Source: Anthracocystis setariae (lineage: Eukaryota > Basidiomycota > Ustilaginomycetes > Ustilaginales > Ustilaginaceae). Taken from it: a DNA stretch of 64,000 bases. Location of the stretch: the NCBI GenBank assembly GCA_928724745.1, contig CAKMXJ010000019.1, positions 1 through 64,000 on the forward strand, written 5' to 3'. Each line of letters starts with the position of its first letter. The stretch's first letter is position 1. A program made the translations under genes and the position numbers. Shown piece after piece: positions 1 through 11,597 of the stretch. The notes beneath the pieces were generated by a model, which was not told the DNA's origin, made no database searches, and was given only the letters and a program-made list of their open reading frames with translations.

Positions 1-21
1 ACCTCCGTGGGAGAGCCCTTG

Positions 22-66
22 TAACCCTAACCCCTAACCCTAACCCTAACCCTTAACCCTAACCCA
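22..66. repeat. Telomeric tract 1 (CCCTAA)n
   Basis: About seven CCCTAA-type units with variants (one CCCCTAA, one CCCTTAA). It lies between the end of an A module and an A module that starts atypically with a short A-run instead of the usual GTACATACC. C-strand orientation fits a left chromosome end. Confidence 0.9.
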
Positions 67-1208
67 AGTAAAAAAATACCCCAGGTCAACCCCCCACTGA
101 GACCAACTTTGAACCGCCATATCTCCGCAACCACGCACTTTCAAGGCTAGCCACGCTCCATACATACTCCCTACACACCCCTCTACATGTTTACTTAAGA
201 CAGCAAGCCATTTGGAGGTGATCAAAAACTTTTTTTTTCTTCCCCGGGTGATCAGCCCACCACACCTTCAACGCTAAATATCTCGGTAACGGCATTACTT
301 GTTAACGCCAGACTTGGCACACACCCTCCGTTTGGGTCCCTCTACAAGTTCTATTAGTACAGATTTCACGGTGTGAAGCACCTCCGTGGGAGAGCCCTTG
401 TAACTTTGAAGTGCAGGCAGAGCATGGAACCACAGATAAAGGTCAGTGGCATGCACTTTACTACACTGGCAACCACTATGAACTGGTGTACAAGGTACCT
501 TACCAGCCAGTTCCCTCCCCTTCACCCTAGTTCAACTGTACACAGACCCCGCTTGTAGATACCTCAGCCCCAGTTGTGGATAGTTTCCAGGACCTCATCT
601 GAGGTTTTTCATCCCCACTACATCCAGTAGATGGGGGTTTTCCTCACAATGAAGTACCTTTGTCCATGTTAAACGTACCTGACCAAGCTTGACATGTAGT
701 TGATGTGGGGTGTGGGTACCTTTGACCTTGGGTCTACTGACGTCAACATCATACCATAACCATGGTTGTACCAGGGTTGAAGCACCTTGAGCATACTTTA
801 CCACACTTTACGGTACTTCCGGCAGTCAATGGCACTTCACCCTAGGTTCAACCTAGGTTGGCCCTAGGTTCACCCCAAGTACATACCCCAGGTCAACCCC
901 CACTGAGACCAACTTTGAACCGCCATATCTCCGCAACCACGCACTTTCAAGGCTAGCCACGCTCCATACATACTCCCTACACACCCCTCTACATGTTTAC
1001 TTAAGACAGCAAGCCATTTGGAGGTGATCAAAAACTTTTTTTTTTCTTCCCCGGGTGATCAGCCCACCACACCTTCAACGCCAAATATCTCGGTAACGGC
1101 ATTACTTGTTAACGCCAGACTTGGCACACACCCTCCGTTTGGGTCCCTCTACAAGTTCTATTAGTACAGATTTCACGGTGTGAAGCACCTCCGTGGGAGA
1201 GCCCTTGT

Positions 1209-1254
1209 AACCCTAACCCTAACCCTAACCCTAACCTAACCCTAACCCTAACCC
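1209..1254. repeat. Telomeric tract 2 (CCCTAA)n
   Basis: Interstitial tract between two A modules. It carries a CCTAA (one C short) variant and lacks the CCCTTAA variant seen in the other tracts. Confidence 0.9.
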
Positions 1255-2390
1255 AAGTACATACCCCAGGTCAACCCCCCACTGAGACCAACTTTGAACC
1301 GCCATATCTCCGCAACCACGCACTTTCAAGGCTAGCCACGCTCCATACATACTCCCTACACACCCCTCTACATGTTTACTTAAGACAGCAAGCCATTTGG
1401 AGGTGATCAAAAACTTTTTTTTTCTCCCGGGTGATCAGCCCACCACACCTTCAACGCTAAATATCTCGGTAACGGCATTACTTGTTAACGCCAAACTTGG
1501 CACACAACCTCCGTTTGGGTCCCTCTACAAGTTCTATTAGTACAGATTTCACGGTGTGAAGCACCTCCGTGGGAGAGCCCTTGTAACTTTGAAGTGCAGG
1601 CAGAGCATGGAACCACAGATAAAGGTCAGTGGCATGCACTTTACTACACTGGCAACCACTATGAACTGGTGTACAAGGTACCTTACCAGCCAGTTCCCTC
1701 CCCTTCACCCTAGTTCAACTGTACACAGACCCCGCTTGTAGATACCTCAGCCCCAGTTGTGGATAGTTTCCAGGACCTCATCTGAGGTTTTTCATCCCCA
1801 CTACATCCAGTAGATGGGGGTTTTCCTCACAATGAAGTACCTTTGTCCATGTTAAACGTACCTGACCAAGCTTGACATGTAGTTGATGTGGGGTGTGGGT
1901 ACCTTTGACCTTGGGTCTACTGACGTCAACATCATACCATAACCATGGTTGTACCAGGGTTGAAGCACCTTGAGCATACTTTACCACACTTTACGGTACT
2001 TCCGGCAGTCAATGGCACTTCACCCTAGGTTCAACCTAGGTTGGCCCTAGGTTCACCCCAAGTACATACCCCAGGTCAACCCCCCACTGAGACCAACTTT
2101 GAACCGCCATATCTCCGCAACCACGCACTTTCAAGGCTAGCCACGCTCCATACATACTCCCTACACACCCCTCTACATGTTTACTTAAGACAGCAAGCCA
2201 TTTGGAGGTGATCAAAAACTTTTTTTTCTTCCCCGGGTGATCAGCCCACCACACCTTCAACGCTCAAATATCTCGGTAACGGCATTACTTGTTAACGCCA
2301 GACTTGGCACACACCCTCCGTTTGGGTCCCTCTACAAGTTCTATTAGTACAGATTTCACGGTGTGAAGCACCTCCGTGGGAGAGCCCTTG

Positions 2391-2439
2391 TAACCCTAAC
2401 CCTAACCCTAACCCTAACCCTTAACCCTAACCCTAACCC
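2391..2439. repeat. Telomeric tract 3 (CCCTAA)n
   Basis: Interstitial tract between A modules, with CCCTTAACCC at the fifth unit, shared with tracts 4-7 at the same position. Confidence 0.9.
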
Positions 2440-3245
2440 AAGTACATACCCCAGGTCAACCCCCCCACTGAGACCAACTTTGAACCGCCATATCTCCGCA
2501 ACCACGCACTTTCAAGGCTAGCCACGCTCCATACATACTCCCTACACACCCCTCTACATGTTTACTTAAGACAGCAAGCCATTTGGAGGTGATCAAAAAC
2601 TTTTTTTTTCTTCCCCGGGTGATCAGCCCACCACACCTTCAACGCTAAATATCTCGGTAACGGCATTACTTGTTAACGCCAGACTTGGCACACACCCTCC
2701 GTTTGGGTCCCTCTACAAGTTCTATTAGTACAGATTTCACGGTGTGAAGCACCTCCGTGGGAGAGCCCTTGTAACTTTGAAGTGCAGGCAGAGCATGGAA
2801 CCACAGATAAAGGTCAGTGGCATGCACTTTACTACACTGGCAACCACTATGAACTGGTGTACAAGGTACCTTACCAGCCAGTTCCCTCCCCTTCACCCTA
2901 GTTCAACTGTACACAGACCCCGCTTGTAGATACCTCAGCCCCAGTTGTGGATAGTTTCCAGGACCTCATCTGAGGTTTTTCATCCCCACTACATCCAGTA
3001 GATGGGGGTTTTCCTCACAATGAAGTACCTTTGTCCATGTTAAACGTACCTGACCAAGCTTGACATGTAGTTGATGTGGGGTGTGGGTACCTTTGACCTT
3101 GGGTCTACTGACGTCAACATCATACCATAACCATGGTTGTACCAGGGTTGAAGCACCTTGAGCATACTTTACCACACTTTACGGTACTTCCGGCAGTCAA
3201 TGGCACTTCACCCTAGGTTCAACCTAGGTTGGCCCTAGGTTCACC

Positions 3246-3920
3246 CCAAGTACATACCCCAGGTCAACCCCCCACTGAGACCAACTTTGAACCGCCATAT
3301 CTCCGCAACCACGCACTTTCAAGGCTAGCCACGCTCCATACATACTCCCTACACACCCCTCTACATGTTTACTTAAGACAGCAAGCCATTTGGAGGTGAT
3401 CAAAAACTTTTTTTTTCTTCCCCGGGTGATCAGCCCACCACACCTTCAACGCTAAATATCTCGGTAACGGCATTACTTGTTAACGCCAGACTTGGCACAC
3501 ACCCTCCGTTTGGGTCCCTCTACAAGTTCTATTAGTACAGATTTCACGGTGTGAAGCACCTCCGTGGGAGAGCCCTTGTAACCCAAGTACATACCCCAGG
3601 TCAACCCCCCACTGAGACCAACTTTGAACCGCCATATCTCCGCAACCACGCACTTTCAAGGCTAGCCACGCTCCATACATACTCCCTACACACCCCTCTA
3701 CATGTTTACTTAAGACAGCAAGCCATTTGGAGGTGATCAAAAACTTTTTTTTTCTTCCCCGGGTGATCAGCCCACCACACCTTCAACGCTAAATATCTCG
3801 GTAACGGCATTACTTGTTAACGCCAGACTTGGCACACACCCTCCGTTTGGGTCCCTCTACAAGTTCTATTAGTACAGATTTCACGGTGTGAAGCACCTCC
3901 GTGGGAGAGCCCTTGTAACT
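3246..3920. repeat. A-A direct junction lacking a telomeric tract
   Basis: Two A modules abut at about 3582/3583 (CTTGTAACCCAAGTAC). Only a few bases compatible with a telomere unit remain, which makes this unit ~44 bp shorter than the others. Either the tract was deleted here or this is the arrangement from which others gained a tract. Confidence 0.85.
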
Positions 3921-4722
3921 TTGAAGTGCAGGCAGAGCATGGAACCACAGATAAAGGTCAGTGGCATGCACTTTACTACACTGGCAACCACTATGAACTG
4001 GTGTACAAGGTACCTTACCAGCCAGTTCCCTCCCCTTCACCCTAGTTCAACTGTACACAGACCCCGCTTGTAGATACCTCAGCCCCAGTTGTGGATAGTT
4101 TCCAGGACCTCATCTGAGGTTTTTCATCCCCACTACATCCAGTAGATGGGGGGTTTTCCTCACAATGAAGTACCTTTGTCCATGTTAAACGTACCTGACC
4201 AAGCTTGACATGTAGTTGATGTGGGGTGTGGGTACCTTTGACCTTGGGTCTACTGACGTCAACATCATACCATAACCATGGTTGTACCAGGGTTGAAGCA
4301 CCTTGAGCATACTTTACCACACTTTACGGTACTTCCGGCAGTCAATGGCACTTCACCCTAGGTTCAACCTAGGTTGGCCCTAGGTTCACCCCAAGTACAT
4401 ACCCCAGGTCAACCCCCCACTGAGACCAACTTTGAACCGCCATATCTCCGCAACCACGCACTTTCAAGGCTAGCCACGCTCCATACATACTCCCTACACA
4501 CCCCTCTACATGTTTACTTAAGACAGCAAGCCATTTGGAGGTGATCAAAAACTTTTTTTTTCTTCCCCGGGTGATCAGCCCACCACACCTTCAACGCTAA
4601 ATATCTCGGTAACGGCATTACTTGTTAACGCCAGACTTGGCACACACCCTCCGTTTGGGTCCCTCTACAAGTTCTATTAGTACAGATTTCACGGTGTGAA
4701 GCACCTCCGTGGGAGAGCCCTT

Positions 4723-4772
4723 GTAACCCTAACCCTAACCCTAACCCTAACCCTTAACCCTAACCCTAACCC
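4723..4772. repeat. Telomeric tract 4 (CCCTAA)n
   Basis: Interstitial tract between A modules; same unit order as tract 3, including the CCCTTAACCC variant. Confidence 0.9.
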
Positions 4773-5909
4773 AAGTACATACCCCAGGTCAACCCCCCAC
4801 TGAGACCAACTTTGAACCGCCATATCTCCGCAACCACGCACTTTCAAGGCTAGCCACGCTCCATACATACTCCCTACACACCCCTCTACATGTTTACTTA
4901 AGACAGCAAGCCATTTGGAGGTGATCAAAAACTTTTTTTTTCTTCCCCGGGTGATCAGCCCACCACACCTTCAACGCTAAATATCTCGGTAACGGCATTA
5001 CTTGTTAACGCCAGACTTGGCACACACCCTCCGTTTGGGTCCCTCTACAAGTTCTATTAGTACAGATTTCACGGTGTGAAGCACCTCCGTGGGAGAGCCC
5101 TTGTAACTTTGAAGTGCAGGCAGAGCATGGAACCACAGATAAAGGTCAGTGGCATGCACTTTACTACACTGGCAACCACTATGAACTGGTGTACAAGGTA
5201 CCTTACCAGCCAGTTCCCTCCCCTTCACCCTAGTTCAACTGTACACAGACCCCGCTTGTAGATACCTCAGCCCCAGTTGTGGATAGTTTCCAGGACCTCA
5301 TCTGAGGTTTTTCATCCCCACTACATCCAGTAGATGGGGGTTTTCCTCACAATGAAGTACCTTTGTCCATGTTAAACGTACCTGACCAAGCTTGACATGT
5401 AGTTGATGTGGGGTGTGGGTACCTTTGACCTTGGGTCTACTGACGTCAACATCATACCATAACCATGGTTGTACCAGGGTTGAAGCACCTTGAGCATACT
5501 TTACCACACTTTACGGTACTTCCGGCAGTCAATGGCACTTCACCCTAGGTTCAACCTAGGTTGGCCCTAGGTTCACCCCAAGTACATACCCCAGGTCAAC
5601 CCCCCACTGAGACCAACTTTGAACCGCCATATCTCCGCAACCACGCACTTTCAAGGCTAGCCACGCTCCATACATACTCCCTACACACCCCTCTACATGT
5701 TTACTTAAGACAGCAAGCCATTTGGAGGTGATCAAAAACTTTTTTTTCTTCCCCGGGTGATCAGCCCACCACACCTTCAACGCTAAATATCTCGGTAACG
5801 GCATTACTTGTTAACGCCAGACTTGGCACACACCCTCCGTTTGGGTCCCTCTACAAGTTCTATTAGTACAGATTTCACGGTGTGAAGCACCTCCGTGGGA
5901 GAGCCCTTG

Positions 5910-5958
5910 TAACCCTAACCCTAACCCTAACCCTAACCCTTAACCCTAACCCTAACCC
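5910..5958. repeat. Telomeric tract 5 (CCCTAA)n
   Basis: Interstitial tract between A modules; same variant position as tracts 3 and 4. Confidence 0.9.
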
Positions 5959-7099
5959 AAGTACATACCCCAGGTCAACCCCCCACTGAGACCAACTTTG
6001 AACCGCCATATCTCCGCAACCACGCACTTTCAAGGCTAGCCACGCTCCATACATACTCCCTACACACCCCTCTACATGTTTACTTAAGACAGCAAGCCAT
6101 TTGGAGGTGATCAAAAACTTTTTTTTTTTCTTCCCCGGGTGATCAGCCCACCACACCTTCAACGCTAAATGTCTCGGTAACGGCATTACTTGTTAACGCC
6201 AAACTTGGCACACACCCTCCGTTTGGGTCCCTCTACAAGTTCTATTAGTACAGATTTCACGGTGTGAAGCACCTCCGTGGGAGAGCCCTTGTAACTTTGA
6301 AGTGCAGGCAGAGCATGGAACCACAGATAAAGGTCAGTGGCATGCACTTTACTACACTGGCAACCACTATGAACTGGTGTACAAGGTACCTTACCAGCCA
6401 GTTCCCTCCCCTTCACCCTAGTTCAACTGTACACAGACCCCGCTTGTAGATACCTCAGCCCCAGTTGTGGATAGTTTCCAGGACCTCATCTGAGGTTTTT
6501 CATCCCCACTACATCCAGTAGATGGGGGTTTTCCTCACAATGAAGTACCTTTGTCCATGTTAAACGTACCTGACCAAGCTTGACATGTAGTTGATGTGGG
6601 GTGTGGGTACCTTTGACCTTGGGTCTACTGACGTCAACATCATACCATAACCATGGTTGTACCAGGGTTGAAGCACCTTGAGCATACTTTACCACACTTT
6701 ACGGTACTTCCGGCAGTCAATGGCACTTCACCCTAGGTTCAACCTAGGTTGGCCCTAGGTTCACCCCAAGTACATACCCCAGGTCAACCCCCCACTGAGA
6801 CCAACTTTGAACCGCCATATCTCCGCAACCACGCACTTTCAAGGCTAGCCACGCTCCATACATACTCCCTACACACCCCTCTACATGTTTACTTAAGACA
6901 GCAAGCCATTTGGAGGTGATCAAAAACTTTTTTTTTTTCTTCCCGGGTGATCAGCCCACCACACCTTCAACGCTAAATATCTCGGTAACGGCATTACTTG
7001 TTAACGCCAGACTTGGCACACACCCTCCGTTTGGGTCCCTCTACAAGTTCTATTAGTACAGATTTCACGGTGTGAAGCACCTCCGTGGGAGAGCCCTTG

Positions 7100-7148
7100 T
7101 AACCCTAACCCTAACCCTAACCCTAACCCTTAACCCTAACCCTAACCC
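7100..7148. repeat. Telomeric tract 6 (CCCTAA)n
   Basis: Interstitial tract between A modules; same variant position as tracts 3-5. Confidence 0.9.
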
Positions 7149-8286
7149 AAGTACATACCCCAGGTCAACCCCCCACTGAGACCAACTTTGAACCGCCATA
7201 TCTCCGCAACCACGCACTTTCAAGGCTAGCCACGCTCCATACATACTCCCTACACACCCCTCTACATGTTTACTTAAGACAGCAAGCCATTTGGAGGTGA
7301 TCAAAAACTTTTTTTTTCTTCCCCGGGTGATCAGCCCACCACACCTTCAACGCTAAATATCTCGGTAACGGCATTACTTGTTAACGCCAGACTTGGCACA
7401 CACCCTCCGTTTGGGTCCCTCTACAAGTTCTATTAGTACAGATTTCACGGTGTGAAGCACCTCCGTGGGAGAGCCCTTGTAACTTTGAAGTGCAGGCAGA
7501 GCATGGAACCACAGATAAAGGTCAGTGGCATGCACTTTACTACACTGGCAACCACTATGAACTGGTGTACAAGGTACCTTACCAGCCAGTTCCCTCCCCT
7601 TCACCCTAGTTCAACTGTACACAGACCCCGCTTGTAGATACCTCAGCCCCAGTTGTGGATAGTTTCCAGGACCTCATCTGAGGTTTTTCATCCCCACTAC
7701 ATCCAGTAGATGGGGGTTTTCCTCACAATGAAGTACCTTTGTCCATGTTAAACGTACCTGACCAAGCTTGACATGTAGTTGATGTGGGGTGTGGGTACCT
7801 TTGACCTTGGGTCTACTGACGTCAACATCATACCATAACCATGGTTGTACCAGGGTTGAAGCACCTTGAGCATACTTTACCACACTTTACGGTACTTCCG
7901 GCAGTCAATGGCACTTCACCCTAGGTTCAACCTAGGTTGGCCCTAGGTTCACCCCAAGTACATACCCCAGGTCAACCCCCCACTGAGACCAACTTTGAAC
8001 CGCCATATCTCCGCAACCACGCACTTTCAAGGCTAGCCACGCTCCATACATACTCCCTACACACCCCTCTACATGTTTACTTAAGACAGCAAGCCATTTG
8101 GAGGTGATCAAAAACTTTTTTTTTCTTCCCCGGGTGATCAGCCCACCACACCTTCAACGCTAAATATCTCGGTAACGGCATTACTTGTTAACGCCAGACT
8201 TGGCACACACCCTCCGTTTGGGTCCCTCTACAAGTTCTATTAGTACAGATTTCACGGTGTGAAGCACCTCCGTGGGAGAGCCCTTG

Positions 8287-8336
8287 TAACCCTAACCCTA
8301 ACCCTAACCCTAACCCTTAACCCTAACCCTAACCCA
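8287..8336. repeat. Telomeric tract 7 (CCCTAA)n
   Basis: Interstitial tract between A modules; same variant position as tracts 3-6. Confidence 0.9.
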
Positions 8337-9472
8337 AGTACATACCCCAGGTCAACCCCCCACTGAGACCAACTTTGAACCGCCATATCTCCGCAACCAC
8401 GCACTTTCAAGGCTAGCCACGCTCCATACATACTCCCTACACACCCCTCTACATGTTTACTTAAGACAGCAAGCCATTTGGAGGTGATCAAAAACTTTTT
8501 TTTTCTTCCCCGGGTGATCAGCCCACCACACCTTCAACGCTAAATATCTCGGTAACGGCATTACTTGTTAACGCCAGACTTGGCACACACCCTCCGTTTG
8601 GGTCCCTCTACAAGTTCTATTAGTACAGATTTCACGGTGTGAAGCACCTCCGTGGGAGAGCCCTTGTAACTTTGAAGTGCAGGCAGAGCATGGAACCACA
8701 GATAAAGGTCAGTGGCATGCACTTTACTACACTGGCAACCACTATGAACTGGTGTACAAGGTACCTTACCAGCCAGTTCCCTCCCCTTCACCCTAGTTCA
8801 ACTGTACACAGACCCCGCTTGTAGATACCTCAGCCCCAGTTGTGGATAGTTTCCAGGACCTCATCTGAGGTTTTTCATCCCCACTACATCCAGTAGATGG
8901 GGGTTTTCCTCACAATGAAGTACCTTTGTCCATGTTAAACGTACCTGACCAAGCTTGACATGTAGTTGATGTGGGGTGTGGGTACCTTTGACCTTGGGTC
9001 TACTGACGTCAACATCATACCATAACCATGGTTGTACCAGGGTTGAAGCACCTTGAGCATACTTTACCACACTTTACGGTACTTCCGGCAGTCAATGGCA
9101 CTTCACCCTAGGTTCAACCTAGGTTGGCCCTAGGTTCACCCCAAGTACATACCCCAGGTCAACCCCCCACTGAGACCAACTTTGAACCGCCATATCTCCG
9201 CAACCACGCACTTTCAAGGCTAGCCACGCTCCATACATACTCCCTACACACCCCTCTACATGTTTACTTAAGACAGCAAGCCATTTGGAGGTGATCAAAA
9301 ACTTTTTTTTTCTTCCCCGGGTGATCAGCCCACCACACCTTCAACGCTAAATATCTCGGTAACGGCATTACTTGTTAACGCCAGACTTGGCACACACCCT
9401 CCGTTTGGGTCCCTCTACAAGTTCTATTAGTACAGATTTCACGGTGTGAAGCACCTCCGTGGGAGAGCCCTT

Positions 9473-9517
9473 GTAACCCTAACCCTAACCCTAACCCTTA
9501 ACCCTAACCCTAACCCA
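9473..9517. repeat. Telomeric tract 8 (CCCTAA)n
   Basis: Interstitial tract between A modules, one unit shorter before the CCCTTAACCC variant than tracts 3-7. Confidence 0.9.
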
Positions 9518-10310
9518 AGTACATACCCCAGGTCAACCCCCCACTGAGACCAACTTTGAACCGCCATATCTCCGCAACCACGCACTTTCAAGGCTAGCCA
9601 CGCTCCATACATACTCCCTACACACCCCTCTACATGTTTACTTAAGACAGCAAGCCATTTGGAGGTGATCAAAAACTTTTTTTTTCTTCCCCGGGTGATC
9701 AGCCCACCACACCTTCAACGCTAAATATCTCGGTAACGGCATTACTTGTTAACGCCAGACTTGGCACACACCCTCCGTTTGGGTCCCTCTACAAGTTCTA
9801 TTAGTACAGATTTCACGGTGTGAAGCACCTCCGTGGGAGAGCCCTTGTAACTTTGAAGTGCAGGCAGAGCATGGAACCACAGATAAAGGTCAGTGGCATG
9901 CACTTTACTACACTGGCAACCACTATGAACTGGTGTACAAGGTACCTTACCAGCCAGTTCCCTCCCCTTCACCCTAGTTCAACTGTACACAGACCCCGCT
10001 TGTAGATACCTCAGCCCCAGTTGTGGATAGTTTCCAGGACCTCATCTGAGGTTTTTCATCCCCACTACATCCAGTAGATGGGGGGTTTTCCTCACAATGA
10101 AGTACCTTTGTCCATGTTAAACGTACCTGACCAAGCTTGACATGTAGTTGATGTGGGGTGTGGGTACCTTTGACCTTGGGTCTACTGACGTCAACATCAT
10201 ACCATAACCATGGTTGTACCAGGGTTGAAGCACCTTGAGCATACTTTACCACACTTTACGGTACTTCCGGCAGTCAATGGCACTTCACCCTAGGTTCAAC
10301 CTAGGTTGGC

Positions 10311-10633
10311 CCAAGGTTCCCCCCAAAGAACAAACCCCCGGTCAACCCCCTAAAAAAAACTTTTTTAAACCTCTCTTTCTCCCCCACCACCCCCCTTCCT
10401 AACCAACCCCACACCCAACCCCCACACCCCCCTCTCTCTTTTTTTTTTTTAATAAAAACAATTTTTTTTTTAAAAATTTTTTTTTTTTTTTTTTTTTCCC
10501 TACAAACCCACCCCCCCCACTAACTAAAATTTTTTTTTTTATTTTTTATTTTTAAACTAACAAAAACCCTCCCTCTCTTTTTTTTTTCTTTTTTTTTTTT
10601 TTTTTTTTTTATTTTAAATTTAAATACTTCTCC
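10311..10633. other. Corrupted, G-free copy of module A (probable sequence artefact)
   Basis: After the last B copy the sequence should enter module A, and its pyrimidine/adenine outline can still be followed. Nearly every G is replaced or lost and homopolymers of T, C and A dominate. From about 10342 to 10633 there is no G on this strand. Flanking sequence on both sides is normal. This pattern resembles a low-quality consensus or a badly closed array edge more than biology. Coordinates and content here should not be trusted. Confidence 0.75.
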
Positions 10634-10930
10634 GGGGGCGCGTTGCCACCCCCTCCCCTTCTCTCTCTTTTTTCCCCTCTTAAATTTGCAGCTCCACACT
10701 GATCAAAAATTTTATTTGGAGTTGAAATCCATCCATGCACTTGATTCTGTGCCGGCAACTCTCTGTACTGATTTTCTCCAAAGACAGCATCAAGCCTCTG
10801 TTTTGCTGGCATAGCTGTTGGAAGCATCTTAGAGGGGAATGGCTGAGATGGATGAATGCTGGCTGATATCCACTCGGGACCTAAAGACAAAGTGGGCCAA
10901 AATCCAAGCAGGTTCCAGTAGACCTGGGCC
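10634..10930. other. Unique subtelomeric sequence, no gene seen
   Basis: Normal base composition returns here. I see no start-to-stop frame with protein-like composition and no RNA gene. It leads directly into the degenerate direct repeats that follow. Confidence 0.5.
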
Positions 10931-11095
10931 CAGGGGACTCTCCTGTTTGAGTATTTTTGGTCCAGTTTCCAGCAAGTCCCCTTTTCTGACCAAGCCTAGG
11001 GGACTCTCCTGTTTTGGAAATTTCAAGTTGATTTCAGGGGAGTCCCCCTCCTGGCAATCTGCACATTTTCCTTCTGCTGGGGGACTCTCCTGTTT
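10931..11095. repeat. Degenerate direct repeat, GGGGACTCTCCTGTTT core
   Basis: The 16-bp core GGGGACTCTCCTGTTT occurs three times, starting near 10933, 10999 and 11080. Two of the copies are followed by an AGTCCCC word that could pair with the GGGGACT of the core. Minus-strand translation gives a recurring Lys-Gln-Glu-Ser-Pro string, but nothing else suggests coding. Confidence 0.75.
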
Positions 11096-11119
11096 GTGAA
11101 ATTTTCCTTTGATTTCAGA

Positions 11120-11360
11120 TGTGTCTTTGCAATTGTAGTGGACTGTCTTCTGTTTTGTTACCAACCGTCTCCTGTTTCTTACTGCTTGTCTTCAAATTGT
11201 TACTGACCGTCTTCCAATTTGAAGTAGACCGTCTGTCTTTTTCTTTGAAGTGGACCGTCTTCTGCTGAATTCAAATCCAAAATTATTTTGAAGTGGCGCG
11301 TCTTCCTGGCATTTCAAAATTCAGCACAGTTTTCAAATGGACCATCTCATTTTTCTCAGG
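11120..11360. repeat. Degenerate GACCGTCTTC-type direct repeats
   Basis: Variants of GTGGACYGTCTTCTG or GACCGTCTYC recur at roughly 30-35 bp spacing (for example near 11138, 11166, 11203, 11228 and 11252). They look related to, and more decayed than, the preceding GGGGACTCTCC repeats. No coding sequence was recognised. Confidence 0.55.
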
Positions 11361-11437
11361 GACGTGTCCAAACTGTTGGATTCGACTTTACGAATCAGCT
11401 TTTCATCTCGCAATCGGGTACATCACATATCAGCACA

Positions 11438-11459
11438 CAACACTCAGTAATGAGTGTTG
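11438..11459. repeat. 22-bp semi-palindrome, site 1
   Basis: Form CAACA-N12-TGTTG with N12 = CTCAGTAATGAG. The whole site is a perfect 9-bp inverted repeat around a 4-nt centre. It is the best of five related sites between 11.4 and 13.4 kb. Confidence 0.8.
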
Positions 11460-11575
11460 CACACGCGTCGGCGGATGTTGAGACACCGGTCTCAATGTTT
11501 GCCGGGCGGATTTAAACATTCTTCCCGTACCCACGCAACACTCAACGGTACTCCCATTGGTTCGTCGACAAGTCT

Positions 11576-11597
11576 CAACATTCGATACCTAGTGTTG
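11576..11597. repeat. 22-bp semi-palindrome, site 2
   Basis: Form CAACA-N12-TGTTG with N12 = TTCGATACCTAG. A half-site (CAACACTCAACGG) lies just upstream at about 11536. Confidence 0.75.

Larger units (their letters stand above)
1..10310. repeat. Subtelomeric higher-order tandem array (A-telomere-A-B units)
   Basis: Direct reading shows two non-coding modules. Module A (~337 bp) starts CCAAGTACATACCCC and ends GCCCTTGTAA; it has a poly-T run flanked by two GGTGATCA words. Module B (~470 bp) starts TTTGAAGTGCAGG and ends in three spaced CCTAGGTT words. They alternate as A, telomeric tract, A, B. The A-to-B junction (GTAACTTTGAAG) recurs near 401, 1583, 2773, 3916, 5104, 6292, 7480, 8667 and 9848, so the period is ~1188 bp except for one interval of ~1144. 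Copies are nearly identical, differing mainly in poly-T length, a G-run (five versus six G) and the telomeric tract. No long ORF exists: the 60-100 codon frames recur only because the DNA does, and one is frameshifted by the G-run in two copies. I see no RecQ-like helicase frame of the kind known from some smut telomere-associated sequences. The array presumably continues to the left. Confidence 0.95.

Noticed and set aside
295..10252. Recurring 61-103 codon frames on both strands in the tandem array
   Set aside because: They recur only because the DNA repeats, have no domains or coding bias, overlap each other on both strands, and one is frameshifted by a G-run change in two copies (near 4150 and 10080).
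10829..11164. 111-codon minus-strand frame with three Lys-Gln-Glu-Ser-Pro repeats
   Set aside because: The peptide repeats simply mirror the degenerate DNA repeat; spacing between repeats is not uniform and there is no promoter or homologous protein pattern.
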